A stretch of 10,280 bases of DNA, taken from contig CAJUNI010000004.1 of NCBI GenBank assembly GCA_910587945.1, forward strand, positions 10,722-21,001, given 5' to 3'. Position 1 is the stretch's first letter. The number at the start of each line of letters is the position of its first letter. The notes under the pieces are model-generated. The model saw nothing but the letters and a program-made list of their open reading frames with translations. It was not told where the DNA came from and made no database searches. This DNA comes from an uncultured Parvibacter sp. GTDB taxonomy: Bacteria; Actinomycetota; Coriobacteriia; Coriobacteriales; Eggerthellaceae. Made by a program: the position numbers and the translations under genes. Below are positions 6,993-10,280 of the stretch, piece by piece.

Positions 6993-7400
6993 TTAGTCAA
7001 AAAGACGACTGGAGTATTCGAGTCCGGGAAGATAGGTTACTTCACCTAAGGTGCCCTGGGCGAAGGCCTCAAGCTGGGCTGGTTCCAAGAAGCCTTCATG
7101 CTTGGCCACGAGCTGACCGTTCTTCACCAAAATGAACGAGGGTGTTTCCTCAAGTTGGTACACGGGACCTTTGTTATACATCACTTCAGCATTAGCATGG
7201 TAGACCTCGATACCTTGGGCACGAAGGCGCGGCGCCAGTTCATCTAAGATGGGAGCCTCGCGCTGGCAGTGGGGACACCAGGTCACGAAAAACTCCACCA
7301 ATACGGGACCGGGAACCTCGTTCACGAGGGCCTTCCAGGTAGCGTCATCGCGGATTTCTTGGACTACCGTGCTTTGAAATAAGTCAGGTCTATCAGCCAT
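6993..7400 (-). CDS. Thioredoxin-family protein (WCPHC active site)
   Basis: A single thioredoxin-fold domain of 135 residues. The strand V-L-V-E-F-F-V-T leads to the redox site W-C-P-H-C (residues 41-45, Cys42 and Cys45). The cis-proline motif is T-P-S-F (86-89, Pro87), followed by the usual strands F-I-L-V-K-N-G-Q and a G-F turn. It lacks a signal peptide or lipobox, so it is probably a cytoplasmic thiol-disulfide reductant. The middle C-P-H differs from the C-G-P-C of classical thioredoxin, and Pro-His resembles DsbA-type oxidants, so the redox potential may be higher. I start it at the ATG at 7398-7400 because AAAGAGG lies 7 nt upstream. The in-frame ATG at 7419-7421 has no such site but overlaps the stop of a small upstream reading frame. 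No thioredoxin reductase gene is nearby. Confidence 0.85.
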   Translation of the reverse strand: MADRPDLFQSTVVQEIRDDATWKALVNEVPGPVLVEFFVTWCPHCQREAPILDELAPRLRAQGIEVYHANAEVMYNKGPVYQLEETPSFILVKNGQLVAKHEGFLEPAQLEAFAQGTLGEVTYLPGLEYSSRLFD

Positions 7401-7417
7401 TAGAGTGCCTCTTTGCT

Positions 7418-7615
7418 TCATCGGAAGTAGTTCATCAAAAAGCCTAGGAGACTCAAGGGGTCACAGGGGTGCATCCGGTGGTTTGTTACGTGGCGGGGAG
7501 CGAGTTGTTTTAGCTTGTCAACAATGGCGAGCTCGTCGAGGGCTGGGGTGCGGGAAGCATCATACTGGGCTTTGGTGCCACCTAACGGATGTATCGAAGC
7601 GAGGTAACAAGTCAT
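7418..7615 (-). CDS. Doubtful small ORF (65 residues) upstream of the thioredoxin-like gene
   Basis: This reading frame fills the gap between the divergent thioredoxin-like and sfsA genes. It begins with an ATG overlapping the sfsA start codon by two bases. Its TGA overlaps the first possible thioredoxin ATG in the pattern ATGA, an arrangement typical of translational coupling. The composition is protein-like around residues 25-45 (LDELAIVDKLKQLAPRHV), but I recognise no family. There is no ribosome binding site at the usual distance from its ATG, and an ORF of similar length runs on the other strand over the same bases. Both points argue that it may be chance. Confidence 0.22.
   Translation of the reverse strand: MTCYLASIHPLGGTKAQYDASRTPALDELAIVDKLKQLAPRHVTNHRMHPCDPLSLLGFLMNYFR
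7472..7591. other. Divergent intergenic region with a long-range inverted repeat
   Basis: The 213-nt gap between the thioredoxin-like gene and sfsA must hold promoters for both, but I find no convincing -35/-10 pair. CATCCGGTGG (7472-7481) is complementary to CCAC (7578-7581) plus CGGATG (7586-7591), with a 4-nt bulge. A perfect TTGACA on the minus strand (7516-7521) is followed by CCCCGC where a -10 should be. The repeat could be chance. Confidence 0.2.
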
Positions 7616-8513
7616 GACGTCGGCTTTATCTAATCAGCCTCTCGAAAGCCCGGCGGTAGCACCCTATCAATTTGCAGAACCGCTCCAGGAAGGCCTTATT
7701 CTTGGCCGGCCGAATCGGTTCATCATGGATGTGGCGTTCGCCCCTTCTGCCGATACCCCTTGGGCTTCCTTCAGCCCAGAAAGCGCTCCTTACCTAAGAG
7801 AGTCTCTGGCATTGGGTAGCGCTAACCTAGAGCAAAGCCGTCGACAAGCTGAACAGGCGGGATGTGCCGTAGTACGTTGTCATTGTCCAGCGGTATCGCG
7901 CATTGGTGGCTTGGATCTTGCGGGCCGCCCGGCATTGATATCCACTAGCTCGAATCCCAAGCGCAAGTTTTCTCAAACCGTTGAAGCCTATTCGCTCGCC
8001 CGCCCCGAAGACGAAGATCATCCTTGGATCGGCATCAATCAGACGGCCTCCAATCGCTATGTGGAGTATTTCTTGAAAGAGGGTGCGCTGGCCGCGGTGG
8101 CTGGGCGTCCTGCAGCGGTGGCCCGGGAAGTGACTCTTGGGGATTCACGACTCGATTTCTTGGTAGATGACACCACCTATATAGAGGTGAAAACTCCCTT
8201 GGTGCAAATGCAGACCCGTATTCCGCCTTGGGTTTTGCGGTTGCCTCAGGCTCCGTTCTCTTCCACGGATCGCTCTTTGAAGCATTTGCGTTCCTTGGCG
8301 GAGGCGCTCAAAGATCATGAACGGGCTGTCGTGCTCTATTGTCTTTACTACGATAATTTTGGCTTTCGCTTTTACGAGGGCACTACCTATGATGAGGTAT
8401 TAGCTACGGTCGACGAGGTACGAGCCCAAGGGGTAGAGCTCTGGCAAGCCGATTTCAAGGTTACGCAAACAGACGTCGCCCTAGAGAAGGTCTATCCTCT
8501 TGAGCAGTGGTAG
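7614..8513 (+). CDS. sfsA: SfsA family DNA-binding/nuclease protein (sugar fermentation stimulation protein homologue)
   Basis: SfsA proteins have an N-terminal OB-like nucleic-acid-binding domain and a C-terminal PD-(D/E)XK nuclease domain. E. coli SfsA was first linked to maltose metabolism. Visible family signatures are G-R-P-N-R-F (residues 31-36), C-H-C-P (89-92), S-T-S-S-N-P-K-R-K (110-118), A-S-N-R (145-148), R-E-V (171-173), S-R-L-D-F (178-182), I-E-V-K (190-193) and K-H-L-R-S-L (223-228). The acidic residue and lysine pair (Asp181, Glu191, Lys193) is intact. At 299 residues it is longer than the family's usual 230-240. Most of the excess lies between residues about 43 and 83 and at the N-terminus. 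The loop before KHL reads F-S-S-T-D-R-S in place of the common F-P-D-A-x-x-x-R-G. The ATG at 7614 has GAGGT 8 nt upstream. It is monocistronic, divergent from the thioredoxin-like gene and convergent with degV. Confidence 0.88.
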   Translation: MTSALSNQPLESPAVAPYQFAEPLQEGLILGRPNRFIMDVAFAPSADTPWASFSPESAPYLRESLALGSANLEQSRRQAEQAGCAVVRCHCPAVSRIGGLDLAGRPALISTSSNPKRKFSQTVEAYSLARPEDEDHPWIGINQTASNRYVEYFLKEGALAAVAGRPAAVAREVTLGDSRLDFLVDDTTYIEVKTPLVQMQTRIPPWVLRLPQAPFSSTDRSLKHLRSLAEALKDHERAVVLYCLYYDNFGFRFYEGTTYDEVLATVDEVRAQGVELWQADFKVTQTDVALEKVYPLEQW

Positions 8514-8544
8514 GGCAAGCTCGTAAAAGTGCGTACTCCGCAGA

Positions 8545-8597
8545 GGTAGCAACACTGTGAGACGGAGGGCTATGGCTGCAGTAGCCCGCGTGCTACC
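8545..8597. other. Nested stem-loop between convergent sfsA and degV
   Basis: GGTAGCA (8545-8551) pairs with TGCTACC (8591-8597). Inside it GGGCTA (8567-8572) pairs with TAGCCC (8582-8587) around a 9-nt loop, with an asymmetric 15/3-nt internal loop between the stems. It sits in the 99-nt gap between two converging genes, 32 nt after the sfsA stop and 16 nt from the degV stop. No T-run of useful length follows on either strand, so termination by this element alone is uncertain. It may serve as a 3'-end structure for both messages. Confidence 0.4.
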
Positions 8598-8612
8598 ACG
8601 ATGAAAGAGCGC

Positions 8613-9461
8613 TTAATCTTTCTGGAAGAAGGCCACAGCAATCGCGCCTGGACCCACATGGGTGCCAATAACGCTGCCCACTAGGCTGATGGGTAGTTCA
8701 GGCCGGGTGCTTTCATAGAGCTCAGCGCTGTCGGCTACATACTTGCGTAGTGTTGAGTTATCAAGACCGGTGTAGCCAATTTGCACAGGGCGGGAGAAAT
8801 CCACGCCCTTCTCTTCGACCATCTTGCGCAAAAGATTGTTGCCTTGCTTAGATCCTCGCGCCTTACCCGCCATAACCACTTCGCCATCTTCAACGGTAAC
8901 CACCGGCTTAATAGAAAGCAGGTTGCCCGCTAGGGCCGTAGCGGCAGAAATACGACCGCCTTTTTTGAGATACTCAAGGGTGTCCAGCAGCGCTACGAGA
9001 CGCACTTCTTCGCGCTCTTGTTCTAGCTGGCGGGCGATTTCTTGAGCGGTAAGGCCTTCATCTCGAAGAGTAATAGCGCGCTCCACTAAGACACGCTCGC
9101 CAATGGTGGCATTTTTGCTATCAACCACATAGACGCGATGCGGGTAGGAGGCGGCGGCAATGCAGGCGCTGTTATAGGTACCCGAAAGCTTGCCGGACAG
9201 ACAGATGCATACTACTTCATCGCCAGAAGCTAGGGCTTCTTCGAAGAGCACTTGAAATTCGCCTGGCGCAATTTGGCTTGTGGTAGGAATGGTGTCGCAT
9301 TCAATGAGGCGCTCGTAGAATTCGGTACGGGAGATATCGATATCTTGAGCATATTCCGTGTCATCGAAAGTAACCTTCAGGGGAACGATAGTCACACCCT
9401 GCTCAAGAGCGTAGTCTAATTCCATGTCAGAGCCAGAATCGGCGATGATGCGCACAGCCAT
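8613..9461 (-). CDS. DegV family fatty-acid-binding protein (FakB-like)
   Basis: This 282-residue cytoplasmic protein is a full-length DegV-fold member (PF02645). Signatures in order: D-S-G-S-D (residues 8-12), I-P-T-T-S-Q-I-A-P-G-E-F (58-69) with the lipid-contacting T-S pair, L-S-G-K-L-S-G-T-Y-N-S-A (88-99), V-D-S-K-N-A (113-118), L-K-K-G-G-R-I (165-171) and the C-terminal G-T-H-V-G-P-G-A (266-273) with His268. FakB members hold a fatty acid for phosphorylation by the kinase FakA, feeding exogenous fatty acids into phospholipid synthesis. No fakA is in the window, so the partner is inferred. The ATG at 9459-9461 is preceded by AAGGAG at a spacing of 5 nt, a strong ribosome binding site. It lies 41 nt downstream of the LuxR-type gene with no terminator between, so the two are probably co-transcribed. 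Confidence 0.92.
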   Translation of the reverse strand: MAVRIIADSGSDMELDYALEQGVTIVPLKVTFDDTEYAQDIDISRTEFYERLIECDTIPTTSQIAPGEFQVLFEEALASGDEVVCICLSGKLSGTYNSACIAAASYPHRVYVVDSKNATIGERVLVERAITLRDEGLTAQEIARQLEQEREEVRLVALLDTLEYLKKGGRISAATALAGNLLSIKPVVTVEDGEVVMAGKARGSKQGNNLLRKMVEEKGVDFSRPVQIGYTGLDNSTLRKYVADSAELYESTRPELPISLVGSVIGTHVGPGAIAVAFFQKD

Positions 9462-9502
9462 GGCAACTCCTTGAGATAACAGAAGAAACGGGAGTTCACA
9501 CT

Positions 9503-10280
9503 TTAGGCGATTGTAGTGGTTGAGGGACTATCAACTAGGTCAATGAGTTCTTGATGGGAGTGAATATCAAGCTTGGCATAGATGTGCTTGACGTGAGCCT
9601 TTACGGTATTGCGTGAAACCACCAGCGTTTCTTGGATGTATTCACTGTTGCGACCGCGGGCGAGCATGGCAAAGATTTCGGTTTCTCGAGGGGTTAACCC
9701 ATAGGTTTGGGCGATGCCATTGCAGCGTTCATTAAATTGATCTTGAGGGCTTGTCACTACTGCTTCCGGATCGAGGGACTCTACGCCATCAATAACTTCC
9801 TTAAATGAGAAATGCTTCATACCTATAACCAGATAGGCAGTAAACAAAAGCAAGAGTACGGCCGCAATGAGAAAACTTAACGCGCCATCAGCTTTGGCTG
9901 AGGCATTGGTGATCATGCCGAGGGCCGCTCCTACCAGACTTCCTAAAGAAGACACCCCAAACCCCCAGCCGATAACGGTAGCAGCACCATAGAGATTACG
10001 GGCAGCAATGGCTATGAGTGCAAGAATTGATGTGAGATCAAAAAGAGCATTGCCGGCATTGAGCAAGGTTACCGCCCCTCGTGCATAGGCTACTTCTCCT
10101 GTGGAAGCGAGCAGTAATCCTGCTACCACAATGAGCCCTGAGACCTGCACGCTTAAATCGGCAGGGAAGCGCCGATGAAAACCAATGACATAGATGCAGC
10201 CAAGCAGCGCAGGCAGGGCAGAAAGCATCGAGGAGCGTGGTGTGCCAGCCACTTCTTCAAAGCGCAGAGAAAATCCGAAG
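9503..10280 (-). CDS. Membrane-bound LuxR-type transcriptional regulator (N-terminal part outside window)
   Basis: The reading frame runs to the window edge. The GTG at 10250-10252 is internal, since nine more codons upstream (FGFSLRFEE) are open, so the true start lies beyond 10280. The visible 258 residues hold about five hydrophobic helices between nt 10220 and 9815, then a cytoplasmic linker, then a LuxR/GerE helix-turn-helix (nt about 9524-9700). The HTH contains Y-G-L-T-P-R-E-T-E-I-F, a first helix with A-R-G-R-N-S-E-Y-I-Q and the recognition helix V-S-R-N-T-V-K-A-H-V-K-H-I-Y-A-K-L. Such proteins are abundant in Coriobacteriia, where they carry an MFS-like membrane domain of about 10-12 helices in place of a soluble receiver. 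The signal and targets are unknown. It precedes degV by 41 nt in the same direction, so it may control its own operon or respond to lipid or membrane state, which is inference only. Confidence 0.87.
   Translation of the reverse strand, partial: FGFSLRFEEVAGTPRSSMLSALPALLGCIYVIGFHRRFPADLSVQVSGLIVVAGLLLASTGEVAYARGAVTLLNAGNALFDLTSILALIAIAARNLYGAATVIGWGFGVSSLGSLVGAALGMITNASAKADGALSFLIAAVLLLLFTAYLVIGMKHFSFKEVIDGVESLDPEAVVTSPQDQFNERCNGIAQTYGLTPRETEIFAMLARGRNSEYIQETLVVSRNTVKAHVKHIYAKLDIHSHQELIDLVDSPSTTTIA

Noticed and set aside
7516..7521. Perfect TTGACA on the minus strand as a thioredoxin promoter
   Set aside because: The sequence 17 nt downstream is CCCCGC, which is nothing like a -10 box, and neighbouring spacings are no better.
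7405..7617. Plus-strand open frame of 70 codons between the thioredoxin-like gene and sfsA
   Set aside because: The translation is rich in Gly, Arg and Ser with no recognisable fold, its start lies inside the thioredoxin ribosome binding region, and it overlaps the sfsA start.
10250..10252. GTG as the start of the LuxR-type gene
   Set aside because: The frame stays open to the window edge, and the membrane domain would be only half the size usual for this class, so the gene is cut by the window.
1..10280. tRNA, rRNA, CRISPR array, insertion sequence, integrase or phage genes
   Set aside because: None was seen. The gaps are short and hold only the hairpins and candidate promoters listed, and every long frame has a chromosomal housekeeping or surface-protein identity.

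Overview
The window looks like chromosomal DNA of a Gram-positive, moderately GC-rich actinobacterium, most likely a member of the Coriobacteriia (the gut and oral Eggerthella, Olsenella and Atopobium group). Two things support this. One is a very long wall-anchored surface protein built from pilin-type isopeptide domains. The other is a LuxR-type regulator whose N-terminal part is a multi-helix membrane domain, a layout common in that class. The genus cannot be read from the sequence.

Layout: (1) nt 2-4840 (+) is the 3' part of a giant surface adhesin. Its start lies upstream of the window. It carries one partial and one complete DUF7601-like domain and seven FctA/Spy0128-like isopeptide domains, and ends in an IPNTG sorting signal. 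A strong intrinsic terminator follows at 4902-4934. (2) nt 4982-6016 (+) is an aminoglycoside-phosphotransferase-fold kinase with an altered catalytic loop. (3) nt 6075-6872 (-) is a tyrosine-phosphatase-like protein with a clean HCxxGKDRTG loop, convergent with the kinase. (4) nt 6993-7400 (-) is a small cytoplasmic thioredoxin-like protein. (5) nt 7614-8513 (+) is SfsA, divergent from the thioredoxin and carrying an extra N-terminal segment. (6) nt 8613-9461 (-) is a DegV/FakB fatty-acid-binding protein. (7) nt 9503-10280 (-) is the C-terminal half of a membrane LuxR-type regulator, cut by the window end and lying 41 nt upstream of degV.

Apart from the probable LuxR-degV transcription unit, the genes look like independent short units, and no shared pathway is evident. 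No tRNA, rRNA, CRISPR array, insertion sequence or phage gene was seen. No gap between recognised genes exceeds 300 nt.

The points most worth a second look are these: a roughly 140-residue acidic Pro/Thr/Glu-rich stretch inserted inside the last isopeptide domain of the adhesin; the kinase-fold protein whose usual HxD catalytic motif reads N-T-E; an insertion of roughly 40 residues in SfsA; and structured convergent intergenic regions, one of which has inverted-repeat arms that reach into both stop codons. I see no convincing evidence of a wholly new multi-gene system here.
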